From Ceratopteris richardii (Eukaryota > Streptophyta > Polypodiopsida > Polypodiales > Pteridaceae), in contig CM035407.1 of NCBI GenBank assembly GCA_020310875.1, positions 72,545,721 through 72,609,720 on the forward strand: DNA of 64,000 bases. The letters run 5' to 3'. Of this stretch, positions 54,600 through 64,000 are shown piece after piece. Each line of letters opens with the position of its first letter. The first letter of the stretch is position 1. Both the position numbers and the translations under genes were made by a program. The notes under the pieces are model-generated. The model ran no database searches. It had not been told where the DNA came from and saw only the letters and a list, made by a program, of their open reading frames with translations.

Positions 54600-55443
54600 A
54601 AGTGCTCTGGGACTTCAAAACGATATGGGGATTGTTCTGTCTTATCTAATGTGTCCTCGTTGTTCGGTCCTGCCTGAGCTGCTTCTATCGCCAATACCTT
54701 GGGTGTTTCTTCTTTGTTCTTGGCCTAGATTGCTTCTAAATACCATTCCTCTGAATCGAATTCTGGCGCCATCTCTATTCTTTTGTACTCCTCCCTCCAT
54801 TCCTTTTCTAGTAATTCCCCTGCCTCCACTTCTTGAAGGATTACCATGTAAAAACTTACATTGTAACCTTCTTCATCCACACACCCATTCATGGTTAATA
54901 CTTCCTCATTTATACACACATCTAAGGTGGCTAAAATCTCCATCCATCTATGTGGTCCAAATTCTTCATTTGGGAAAATTTGAGGCATATACATGGGATC
55001 ATCTATGGGTCGGCAATTTCAATGTCCAATTGGCCATAATTGAGTTTTGTTCTCCTCCTATTTTGTCTCGTTGCACATCCACAACTAGGCATCTTCATGC
55101 ATCCATGATTGATCACTAGATCTTGCACTATGAATGGACAAATCATCTTCCTCCCTATGTATGGGATTCCATTGTAGTGGGGGCACATCCCTATATGAAA
55201 AGGTATGTAAATTTATCTTTGTAGTGGTCCTCTTATGTTGTAAGTATAATGCATCTCTTCCCCAATCTTGTACTACCCTGAGTTGCCTCATAAAGGGCCA
55301 TCCTAATATCATTTCGTAATTATTGGCCTTTCCAAATCGACATATGGCTAGAGTATGTTCGAATTCTACTCGGTAGGTAGTCAACTTAATCTTTTTCAAT
55401 ATTCCTAGGGATCTTTCCACATGGTCGTCTACTAGTTGTAGCT
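54600..55443 (-). pseudogene. Gypsy D PR1 end and PR1-RT linker
   Basis: The minus strand gives MKLQLVDDHVERSLGILKKI, NNYEMILGWPFMRQLRVVQD and VPPLQWNPIHREEDDLSIHS (55447-55085), then [20 protein letters not shown] and VILQEVEAGELLEKEWREEY (54994-54725). Most of this matches Gypsy I 28140-28774. The segment is rich in acidic residues and connects the protease to RT. I know no function for it. Confidence 0.8.
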
Positions 55444-55695
55444 TCATACGTGTTGGTCATAATGCAGATTTTCCCCATTTTCCGAAATCTCTTTGGTAGC
55501 TATGCCTACACCTCCTCCGGTGACTAAGATGGCTTTCATCATATATCCATTAAATGTGATAGGTACGCACGTATAATCTTCATCTCCTTCACTGAATTCT
55601 CCAACTTTATCAATTGGCACTTGAATGGTAGATGGAACTTTAGTGTCTCTTTTTACCTTCGTAGGATCTTCAGATTCTATTCTCAAATGTCCCAC
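55444..55695 (-). pseudogene. Gypsy D protease PR1 with the catalytic Asp lost
   Basis: The frame matches Gypsy I PR1: VPSTIQVPIDKVGEFSEGDE, then PITFNGYMMKAILVTGGGVG. The catalytic DTG is VTG; the Val codon is at plus 55522-55524, against Asp in Gypsy I. The frame also shifts after this point to join 55447. The element thus carries a dead PR1 while the DSG of its PR2 at 40228 is intact. Confidence 0.85.
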
Positions 55696-56669
55696 TCATT
55701 GTTTCCACAATTGGGGCTTGGCTCGTAGCAATTCTTCTACTATTAAGAGGCATTGTACCCTAGTCTTCTTAAGCTCTGCTAAGTTGCGTAATGTTCTATC
55801 TAGAGACCCATCATCCTTACCTCGTATTGTAGGAGCATGAAATACTACAGATCCTTTCTCGTATTCTCCCATATAATTAGGTAGCGTGGAAAAGTTGTGC
55901 ACTTCTTCATATACTTCTTCCAAATTTGGTATAGGTTGGGTTTCCCCAATGTCTAGTTCTTCAAAGGGTGGTGTTGAACTCTCATTCTTTTTCCATCATT
56001 CTTCTTGGATCTTGGCCCACAAGTCTTGTGGCCAATTGGCTTCTAGCTCTCGAATTATTGAGATCTATTCGACTTGGTTGTTCTATTGTTCTTCACCATG
56101 TTTCTCGTTAGGCATTCTTGTTTGTTTTCGATTGTTATTTTCTATACACCCATTGAATTGGCTCTCAGATATTCTTGTATCCGGAAGAAGTGGGATAGTC
56201 TTTTCTAGTGTCGTTTGAGCTATCTCTATGAGCTTCGACCTACATATTGCCAATCTCGCCTTCTCTATTTCTTCTTGTGGGTAGAGTTTCTCATGTTGTT
56301 CTACATTTGTTCTGGTCATGATTTTGGATTGGTAAGCTTTCAACCACATATCTAGGTCTTCTGGCCTTGGGTCAGCTAGAATGGATTCTGATTTGTCTAG
56401 CTTCTATGTTTGGGTCTTCTGATAAGTGTTTCCTTGCACTTCTTGCTCCCGAGGTTTCTTATTTACTTTCACATCTTTCTCACTCTTTATTTTTCTTCTT
56501 TAGCCATTTATTTGCGAGTTTTTCTCTTCTAGCCTTCGAGCTTTGCGTTTTCTTTGTTTGCTTAATTTCTCGTGGGGCTTCCGAATCTTCTACTACTTGT
56601 ATCTTTGGCTCTAGGCTCTTATCCATTTCATGTTCAGAATCCAATTCTTTCATCACTTGTCCTTTGGCT
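55696..56669 (-). pseudogene. Gypsy D gag, C-terminal part
   Basis: Open pieces at 56349-56083 (MWLKAYQSKIMTRTNVEQHE) and 55923-55696 match the gag C-terminus of Gypsy I. Upstream, 56670-56380 reads a Lys/Glu-rich tail with several stops. The zinc knuckles and gag N-terminus would lie further right but are separated by Copia A3 and Gypsy F and are outside the window. Confidence 0.8.
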
Positions 56670-58299
56670 TGTTGATATATTTAGGTAGTGATGTGTGTGA
56701 ACACTCCAGGACCGCCGGGGCACTTTTTTCCCTCTTTAGGAGGTTTTTTTCCCCCGGCTTGTATATACGCCTATTGCCCTAATGGGCTACTTATCTTTGT
56801 ACATTCTCTAGTAATACATTCAGTCTTGTGTGTTGTGCTCCAAGCTTCTTCTTCTTCCTTGTGATGTTTGCATGCTTCAGCAGACGTCTAACTCCAACAA
56901 TTGGTATCAGAGCAGGTCGTCGCTTCATCTAGGACACCGTTGACACTCCTCCGTTTGCACTCTCATATTCACATGAAATTTGGTGAGCATACTCAGGGTG
57001 TTTTCGAGATCAAAACGGCTTCGCTCTATGGTGCCGAAATCGCGATCTCAGCTCATTTCGGCCTTCGAATGCACTATAGCAGCGCTTGTGTAGGCTATTT
57101 CGTCCTTTTGTGCCAAAGGTATATACCAGTTTCTGTTCGCCAGTTTAAGCGTCTCGAAGTCTGCTACAGGTCTAGCAGAACTCGTCTGGGCAGTTCCGTT
57201 CAACTTTTTGAGATACAGTCAATTTTCTGCATCAAGGTATTTTAGCCACCGGCCATGGCTGAAAGCAGTGATGTATTCCGTATGTTGGCTGTTGAGGATA
57301 AGTTGGATGGTACCAACTACCTATTATGGGCTTATATGATGCGACATGTATTGGTTGCAAAAGGACTGTGGAACATTGTGCAGGGTGTTGAAAGACGTCT
57401 TGTTACACCTGCGACTACAGGTACTATAAATACAGGTGCTGGAGGTGCTGGAGCTGATGAAGATGGTGTCAAAGATGATATTGTGCAGATTCCTGTTCGT
57501 GCTGCTGTTTCTGTTGCACCTACTGCAGAGCAGATTCGTTGGGATGGCAGAGATGCCCAGGCACATGCATTGATAGCTTTGTCTGTCAAACATGCCATTA
57601 TTCCTCACATACGCTCTTGTAGAACAACTAGGGATGCTTGGGATACACTTACCACATTGTACCAAGCTAGGAATGAGGCTCGTGTTGCTTATCTCTGAAA
57701 ACAATTGGAGAGTGAGCACATGAATGAAGGTGATTCTATGGACAGTTTCCTAACGAAGATCAAAGATTTGAAGGAACAATTGATTTGTGCTGATGAGGTT
57801 ATACCAGATAGCTCACTTGTGTAGACCATTCTGAATGGTCTTCCTGACTCATATCAGAGTTTTGCTTCTACTCTTCGGTTGACGATGAAAGGCAATCCGA
57901 ATGCCTTATCATTTGAGGAGTTAGTCTCTGTTCTGTTGCAGGAAGATCAGTCCAGGCAGAATAGGTCCATTATGCGAGTTGTAGATCAAGCTTTCCTGGC
58001 TAGTCAGAAGGGCAAAGGAAAATGGAGCTCTTCTACTAGTAAGCAGAAATCTACAAATGCTGCACATTCAAAGAACCAAGACAAAGATGAGAAAAAATCA
58101 GAAAAGCAGAAATTGTTTTGTAAGTACTGTAAAGGCAATGATCATATCATAAAAAACTGTCCAAAAGTGGCTGCTAAAGAGGCAAAGAAGAAAGAGGCTT
58201 GAATGGTTGTTGAAGAGGCCTCTACACCAAAAACAGAGTCTGCAAAGCTTGTGCAGGAAGAAGAATGGGCGTTTACTACTGTCTGCAGTTTTGACCCAT
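56670..58299 (+). mobile_element. Copia A3: 5' part, interrupted by Gypsy F
   Basis: The 5' LTR (56670-56899, 230 bp) and primer site TGGTATCAGAGC (56902-56913) match A2. Sequence homology to A2 continues to TTTTGACCCAT at 58299 and then stops exactly at the TG of the Gypsy F LTR. The rest of A3 must lie beyond the right edge. The flank before its LTR is TGGCT (56665-56669), which can be sought at the far end. Confidence 0.9.
57255..58299 (+). pseudogene. Copia A3 gag and protease start, pseudogene
   Basis: The ATG at 57255 starts a gag nearly identical to that of A2, with a small in-frame insertion (GAGGAG-like near residue 62). A CGA-to-TGA stop at 57696-57698, a CAG-to-TAG stop near 57822 and a GGA-to-TGA stop near 58199 inactivate it. 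The zinc knuckle CKYCKGNDHIIKNC is intact near 58122. It is younger than A1 but older than A2. Confidence 0.9.
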
Positions 58300-59130
58300 T
58301 GTTTGTTATTGACTTTGGAGTTATCCTCTCCAATCATGAAGTACAAAAGAATCAACAAATCATCTTTATTTTGTCAATCCTGGGAATATCCATAAGACCA
58401 CAGCCCCTTCTAGATGATAGATTCATAGAAATAAGAGATTGATGGCTGGAATTCTGAGAAAATGAAAATGAAGAGGAAATATCTAGGGTTTACCTTATCT
58501 AGAGAAAATCTTCATCATTTTCTATGATCTTTGTGTCTAATTCATGTTATTTTCTCATCAGAATACAAATATGAAATCAGAATTGGAAAATATCACCTAT
58601 ATCACAGAGACGAGACAATCGCGATTCTGTACCATTAGAAGATTTTCACATTTCTACAACATTCTTCAATCCTTCTTCACTCAATACATCAGTAATCATC
58701 TCTCTTCATACATCTTACTCAGCATTACACAAATGAAACTCACAAATCTCCATGATAAAGCAAGAAACAAGCTCCCACATCAAAGAAAACACACACAATA
58801 AGAGAAAGCACGATTTCAGCAGAAACTCTCTCTTCTCTATTGATAGCATGTTCAAATGACTAACCAACCTCTCCAAAATAGAGAAAATTGACTTATATAC
58901 ATTTTCAAGTGTCCTCTTTCACACTTGAATTTTGGTCCTTTCCTCTATTATTCTAAAAATATGCTATCTAAGAGTTTTCAAAAATTCTAGGAAAAATACA
59001 TAAGATTTTATCCTACATAAGGAAGACTCTTCCTTATTTTTACAACAATTGCATAAATATTTCTACAAATTTCTATCATTTTACAATATTTTTCCTTCAA
59101 AAAAGGTTTCCAAAAATGCATCTTCCAACA
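58300..59130 (-). repeat. 3' LTR of Gypsy F (831 bp)
   Basis: The ends are TGTT...AACA. The left end is fixed by the break in homology of Copia A3 and the right end by the polypurine tract, so the boundaries are firm. It has no coding frame. A segment at about 58800-58862 resembles part of Gypsy D ORF3 near 38155-38220. Confidence 0.85.
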
Positions 59131-59145
59131 TCCTTCCCCTCCTAA
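59131..59145 (-). promoter_or_regulatory. Polypurine tract of Gypsy F
   Basis: On the minus strand, TTAGGAGGGGAAGGA ends directly at the LTR. It shows that ORF3 is the last gene of the element. Confidence 0.85.
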
Positions 59146-59299
59146 GCCTTTCGGCTCCTGACGAAAGATTTTCTTGCTCCTCTGCACTGATCACTTCTCT
59201 TCATTTCTTCTTTCTTTGATATACTTGTGACAACAAATCATGACTTTTTCTTTCTGTTACATTTAGATTGTTGACCATCTCGAATAAAGCCTTTCTCCA

Positions 59300-62200
59300 C
59301 TATACTGCAGCTTCAGGTTTATCTATGACATCCTTTTTCAAGTACTCTGTGTAAGCAACTTCATATGCTGTAAGTCTGGACTTGGTAACGACTGATAGGT
59401 TTCCAAAAATCTCTGACTCTCTCTCAAAAAATCCATAATTGAAGGCATCCTCAAAAATCTGTAAATAATGGCTACCCAAAAATATAATTCTGCTGTAGTA
59501 GGCCATCAGACAGATCCTATCAGGTGTCTCACTTAGATCAAATAATAAGACATCCGTAGGAGAATTGAAACCAATGTAATTCAAAACTCTAACATCTGTA
59601 TCTGTATATGTTTCTATACAAGCTAGAAGTACCCTCATTATTCGTACAAGTAGTATGCAAGCAGGGTCATTGACATCTTTGTATGTAGTTATTACAAACT
59701 CAGCAGTATTCACCATATAACTCTTGGTAGGCCATGTGCCTGCCTTCGGACCTGCTACTTTTGGGAAATTCATCCACTTTGGTGGAATTTGACCTTCTCT
59801 TCTTCTATCCCAAAAAGTTGTCCATTCTCTTCGTCGTGCTACTGGACAATAGGCTGGATTGATCTTTAAATGAAGAGGTGCCTCTTTCCAGATTTTCCTA
59901 CATTCTTTGTTGGCATCCAACCATTTATTTCTCCACTTAGGGTTGGCTCTCTCAAATAGTTCTTTGGTGACATTGATGTCCTCTTCATACTCAAAGTATT
60001 TGTTTGGAGGTAGCCCAACTCTGGCCATCTGGTAGTTCTTTACACTCTCCAAAATCATACAAAATGGTATCCCCAATCCATCTGCTGCCCAATGATGCTG
60101 ATCTGGATTGATTCCCTTATTCAATGCGAATGTGACAATTTGTTCTTCGTACTCATCATGCATCTTTCTGATGAACTCCATTCTAGAATCTCTACTTGTC
60201 AGCAATTTCTTTACAAAATCCTCTGAATATTCCTCTTCTGATTTTTTGTCTGCTGGTTCATTGTCATGTTGTACTCCCTCAATATTGTCTACCCCATGTT
60301 CTTCTGCATGTGTGGTTTCCACATGTGTCTCTTCCTGGATTTGTGGCTTATTCAACTTCTTCTGCAATTCTTCTATAGTCAACATCAGACTCCCATTCTG
60401 TTGTGCCCATAATTCTCTTTCTTTTTTCCACTCATTCCATTCCTTTTCCCTCTTTGTCTGCCACTCATTTCTTTCCTTTTCCATATCCAGGTGTAGCTTA
60501 TTATAGCCTCTCATAGATGTAGCAGCATGTGTACTAGCCTGCCTTTCTAATTCTTTGGCTTCTTTCAATTCTCTTTGTAATTCCTGAATCTCTTTGAGTA
60601 ACCCTTCCTTTTCTCCCTCTGTCATCTGGACTGTCTGACTTTCCTCCTTCAATTGCCCTTCCTCCAATAGTAGCTTATTGATTTCTTCATTAGCTTTAGT
60701 CAGAATCTGATAGGAAGTTTGTAGAGTTCTATATCTCCCCTTAATCGTTCTCAATTCTTTTTCCAATTTATCGTTCTGCTCTGTTAGTTGCATACTCTTC
60801 TCTTCCAAGTATTGAATCTTGTTTTGCTTCTGTACTTCCAGCTCTTCCAAAGCAATTATTTTATTGGAAAACTCCTCATTCTTCTCTTGCACCTTCCTTA
60901 GTTGCTCTGCCATATGCTCCTTTTCCCTTTTATGCTCTTTAATAATCATACTACCTTTTTCAAATTCCGACTCTGCTACCATCCCTGAAATGATCATATT
61001 TCGGCTTGAGGGTCTGAACTGTTCAATATTATTCATAATGAGTTGACATGCTGATCTAATACTCTTTGGGATTCTTTCCAGTCCTCCTTCTATTGCTATT
61101 TGTTTGGTTTCTAGCTGTTTGTCCTCTTTGCATTCACTCTCCTCTTCCTCTTCTCCCTCATATTCTATAATTTTGGCCTTATTTTCTTCATGGCTTGGCT
61201 GAGTGTCCAATGTTTCTAAATCTACCATGTCTTCTTGAACACCTGAACTCTTTTGCTCCAAAACATCTGAGATCAGTTTTATTTCTTGTACCTTTTCTTT
61301 CTCGAACACCTGCTGAGTTTCTTCAGAAAGATATCCTTCCTTCGTTTGCATCTCCTTTTCATGGCTTAGAGTTTCCTGGACCAAATTGTATTTAGTTTCT
61401 TCACCGAAATTTCCCTGACATTCACCTGCTTGTTCCTCCTGTCTCTCCTTTTCCTGTGCTAAAACTGTTTCAACTATTTCTAAATTTTTGACCTGATCAT
61501 TGCCTCTATCTTCTTTGTATCCTTCCTCCTGTTCATCAATGTCCATGATGTCTGCTCCTTCCTCTTGTTCTTGATCATCCTTGGATGTAAATTCCTCACT
61601 ACTTTTTATATCATGTAATACATCCTTTATACTTTGAATGATCTCTTCTTCCACAACTCTCCCTGTGACCTTTGGAGCACTCTTTCCCATTTCTATCTTC
61701 TTTATTTCTTGATCCTTATTCACATCCTTCTGTTCTTTAAATGAACTACTCTTTTGTATCTCCTTTGTCAACTCTTCTAGCTTTTCATCCAATTTGAAGT
61801 GTGATGGTTTTGTCCATATGGGTTTTATTCCTGTATGCACCCACCCATAACTGACTTCTTCTCTTATTTCACTTGCTTGTTCTATCATTACTGCTTTTCC
61901 CTTCATTATCCTTCTTTCATCTTCCAGACTGAGCTGTTTTTCTGCCTGTTCCTGAATTGGTTCCTCCTGAGACTTCTTCTTCAATTCCTCCGGTGTCTTT
62001 TGTTTCTCAGAGGTCTGTATGATGACATTAGGAGTATTTGGTATTGATAAATATAAACTCTTTAACAGGAAACTCTCAATATCACTCTCAAAATCAGATG
62101 AGAAGTGTGAAGGTCCTCCTTTTTCTGGTTCTGTGGGTCTTGATACTTCTTCCACAATGGATGGCTTCTGTGTTTCTTCCATGACTACTTCCTCCCTCTC

Positions 62201-63650
62201 TTTGATAACATTTTCAGCTATGGATTTACCCTTTCCCTTCTTGGTCAATTTCTTCTTTTGTACTGGTTTCCTTGGAACCTTCTTTTTTACCACAACAGTG
62301 GTTCTGGTTTCTGGAGGTCCTTGTAATTCCTTAAAATAGGCCAACAACTCCACTTCTTTCCTGACAAACACCTCCTCAGTTTCCGCTGTCATCATTTGAT
62401 CATGGAGTGCTTCATAGTGCTCCACCTCCTCCTGAACCCAGTCTGTAGCTTTGCATGAATAGTCTTCCAACATTTTCTGGTATTGTGCTTCATACATAGC
62501 TCTCTTGTTATTCCCTTGGGTTAGATAGGTGTATAATTGCTCTTTGCTTGTTTGGGGTGGATGTGGTTCACTAGAGGCTTGAACCTGCTTCTGTGCCTCC
62601 TCATGTTCCTCTTTTGTGGCTTCCTCCATTTCTAGTTCCACCTTCCTTGGGTCCAACCTTCTTTTCTTTACAGGAATTACTTCCTCAGATATCATCTTCC
62701 TTTTCATACCTGTTCCCCTCATGCGGGTTTGTCCTTCTGTTTCTCTTTCAGTCATTTTCCTTGGAGGACTCTTGATTCCAGCCATAAGATTCCTGAAATA
62801 CTGTGCTTCTGGAGCCAATTTCAGTTGATCTTCCATCCCTAGAACATGATAAATGATTCTTGTTAAGAACTGGGCCCCATTCATGAACTTCTTCTGTTCC
62901 CAGTGTTTTGTTGCTTCCTTTAGCTGTTCATGGATGTATGGTGAGACATCCATTACTCCAAAAGGTTTGGTTCTGTCCTTGTTGTTGAACATCAATAATG
63001 TCACTGACTTATGCGGCATGGTATATCTTGTTAATTTTGGAAAACAAAAGAACTGTAAAAACATCCTTACAGCATATTCCTCATTCTCCCTTCCTTTAAA
63101 GTCAGTGTAAGTTTCCTTATTCTTTTTGACAAAACTCGGATCAAGTTTGGTTCCCATTGTGTAGAATTGCAGTGCTGGCTCTGATATGTTCTCCCTTGAT
63201 AGTGATACCTACTTCCTGGTTATCCTTGTTTTTGACTTTGCATCTGAAATAGGCATCATTTCCTCTTCCTATTTCTATCAAACTGTTCATTACTTGTGAT
63301 ACCCTCTCAAAGTCAATGAAAAAGATAGGCTCCTCCAATATTCTGTGCAGCCCTACTGCCTTCCATCTTTTCATATTAACTGCCACTCTTTGGAACCTGT
63401 AGAACTCCTGGCACAACATTGTATACTTGTATCCTCCTACTCCCACTGTAAATATGTGTTGGCCAATGATGTTTAGGGTCTCCTTAAGTTCCTTCACCAC
63501 CTTCTCAGCCTCTGGAATTTCTGGCTCATCATCTGACTCCAGGTCCACTTGTTCCTCCACAGTTTCACTGTCCAGAAACCAATGTCCTCTTGATAGCACA
63601 ATTGATTATGCCTTGAAGTCATGAATTGGCAACTCCTTTGTATTTACCAT
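59300..63650 (-). pseudogene. Gypsy F ORF3, almost complete (about 1450 codons, one stop and one frameshift)
   Basis: I place the start at the ATG at 63650-63648, because homology to D (GHWF) begins just after it. Codon 15 is TAA (63608-63606), probably from CAA. A one-base shift lies in about 63150-63195, where the frame from 63599 overlaps the 1285-codon frame starting at 63157. N-terminal block: SRGHWFLDSE, LCQEFYRFQR, RVSQVMNSL, FFCFPKLTRYTMPHK (plus 63053-63009), KHWEQKKFMNG. The middle (about 62750-60240) is Glu/Lys/Gln-rich with long heptad coiled coils. The C-terminal block (60238-59303) has VKKLLTSRDSRMEFIRKMHD, CILLVRIMRVLLAC, ETPDRICLMAYYSR and QIFEDAFNYGFFERESEIF, ending KPEAAV. 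No signal peptide or clear membrane segment is seen. Position suggests an env-like place, but the function is unknown. Confidence 0.85.
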
Positions 63651-64000
63651 TTTCAGAGGAAAATAAAATACACAAAAAAAACTCTACCCACATAAGTCAC
63701 AAAAATCCAGAAAAATTAATGTTTTCTTTTGGAATATTCTTGCCATGAAAATAAAGAAAGAAAGTCTTCCAAATAAATTTTGCTTCTTCAAAAGACTCAA
63801 TTAAAGTGATCATTACAGGTGTAGCAAGATGTCTAATGTGCTTCCTTTAATTGTCACTTCCTTGCTTGTCATTCCTTTTCAAAAAGAGAATAATTCTTGA
63901 AGAAAGAAATGATGGAAACAATGATTAATGAAAAAACGACTTCAAAAAAATAGAAATCAAAAGATGATCATAGAAAATTGAAACAAAATAATACAAATTT
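63651..64000 (-). other. Leader upstream of Gypsy F ORF3
   Basis: AT-rich, without an open frame of note. On the minus strand the last 30 bases before the ATG are T-rich (TTTTTTTTGTGTATTTTATTTT), but no AG lies between this tract and the ATG. The distance to the next upstream gene cannot be seen. Confidence 0.6.

Larger units (their letters stand above)
37510..56669 (-). mobile_element. Gypsy D: one Ty3/Gypsy split by two nested Copia elements
   Basis: All parts are on the minus strand and in pol order: gag and PR1 (56669-54600), RT (54580 to 47870, with a duplication and Copia A2 inside), RNase H (about 47870-47720 and 42365-42012, with Copia G between), integrase (41940-40530), PR2 (40530-39880) and ORF3 (39605-37510). 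Removing Copia G with one copy of its target duplication restores the RNase H motif across the junction, which shows that the two sides are one element. Its right end is cut by Copia A3 and its left end by Copia B, so no LTR is seen. Without insertions it is about 8.6 kb. Confidence 0.85.
58300..64000 (-). mobile_element. Gypsy F: 3' LTR and ORF3, continues beyond the window
   Basis: The element is inserted in Copia A3. On the minus strand its 3' LTR runs from TGTTGGAAG (59130) to AACAAACA (58300), preceded by the polypurine tract and, 155 bases earlier, by the end of ORF3. The flank at the insertion point is CCCAT (58295-58299), to be expected again outside. Integrase and PR2 should lie right of 64000. 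Its ORF3 is the least damaged of the three, so F is the youngest of the Gypsy elements here. Confidence 0.85.

Noticed and set aside
60108-62828. Plus-strand frames opposite ORF3 of Gypsy F, rich in Ser, Phe and Cys
   Set aside because: They mirror the Glu/Lys-rich coiled coil on the other strand and have no motif of their own.

Overview
This window is repeat-dominated nuclear DNA of a plant, most likely a vascular plant with a large, slowly purged genome (conifer, fern or similar; the species cannot be told from the sequence). Nearly every recognisable gene belongs to an LTR retrotransposon of the Ty1/Copia or Ty3/Gypsy superfamily. Most are decayed and many are nested. Copia elements use initiator-Met-type primer sites (TGGTATCAGAGC). 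One Gypsy leader carries a site close to the Asp-tRNA type. I see no rRNA, no functional tRNA and no CRISPR. The only candidate host gene is a partial minus-strand reading frame at 1-348 that I do not recognise.

Layout. 1-348: 5' part of the host-like gene. 390-2143: AT-rich spacer with poly-T and CT/TA microsatellites. 2144-5632: decayed Copia A1, whose 5' LTR is split by a tRNA-derived SINE. 6185-7075: fragments of a Gypsy RT and of a Copia 3' end. 7078-7275: array of near-palindromic CTATCrYGATAG units. 7276 to about 19740: Gypsy E (+). 19780 to about 23640: Copia J (-). About 23640-28774: 5' half of Gypsy I (+), with a second motif array (GGTATCGTATCG) in its leader. 28774 to about 32650: Copia C (-). 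About 32720-37509: Copia B (+). 37510-56669: one Gypsy element, D (-), broken by Copia G (42366-47714) and by the intact Copia A2 (48009-53163), with an RT tandem duplication of about 840 bp. 56670-58299: Copia A3 (+), interrupted by Gypsy F (-), which occupies 58300 to the right edge and continues outside.

The most interesting content is shared by the Gypsy elements. In E and D the integrase C-terminus runs through a charged helical linker into a second retropepsin-like domain (DSG motif, PR2), separate from the normal protease (PR1) next to gag. Downstream of PR2 and directly before the polypurine tract, where env sits in retroviruses, lies a long third reading frame (ORF3). It is seen in E (14786-18981), D (37510-39605, truncated) and F (59300-63650). 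ORF3 has a conserved N-terminal block (HFxFPxxxRxTxPxK), a variable middle that is coiled coil or low complexity, and a conserved C-terminal block. Three diverged copies in the same position argue for a real lineage-specific gene. I cannot assign it a function.

Copia A2 is the only fully intact element. It has a 1421-codon frame with all catalytic residues, two identical 230-bp LTRs and a perfect 5-bp target duplication, so it inserted very recently. In Gypsy D the order of events can be read: RT/RNase H deletion, then tandem duplication, then insertion of A2.
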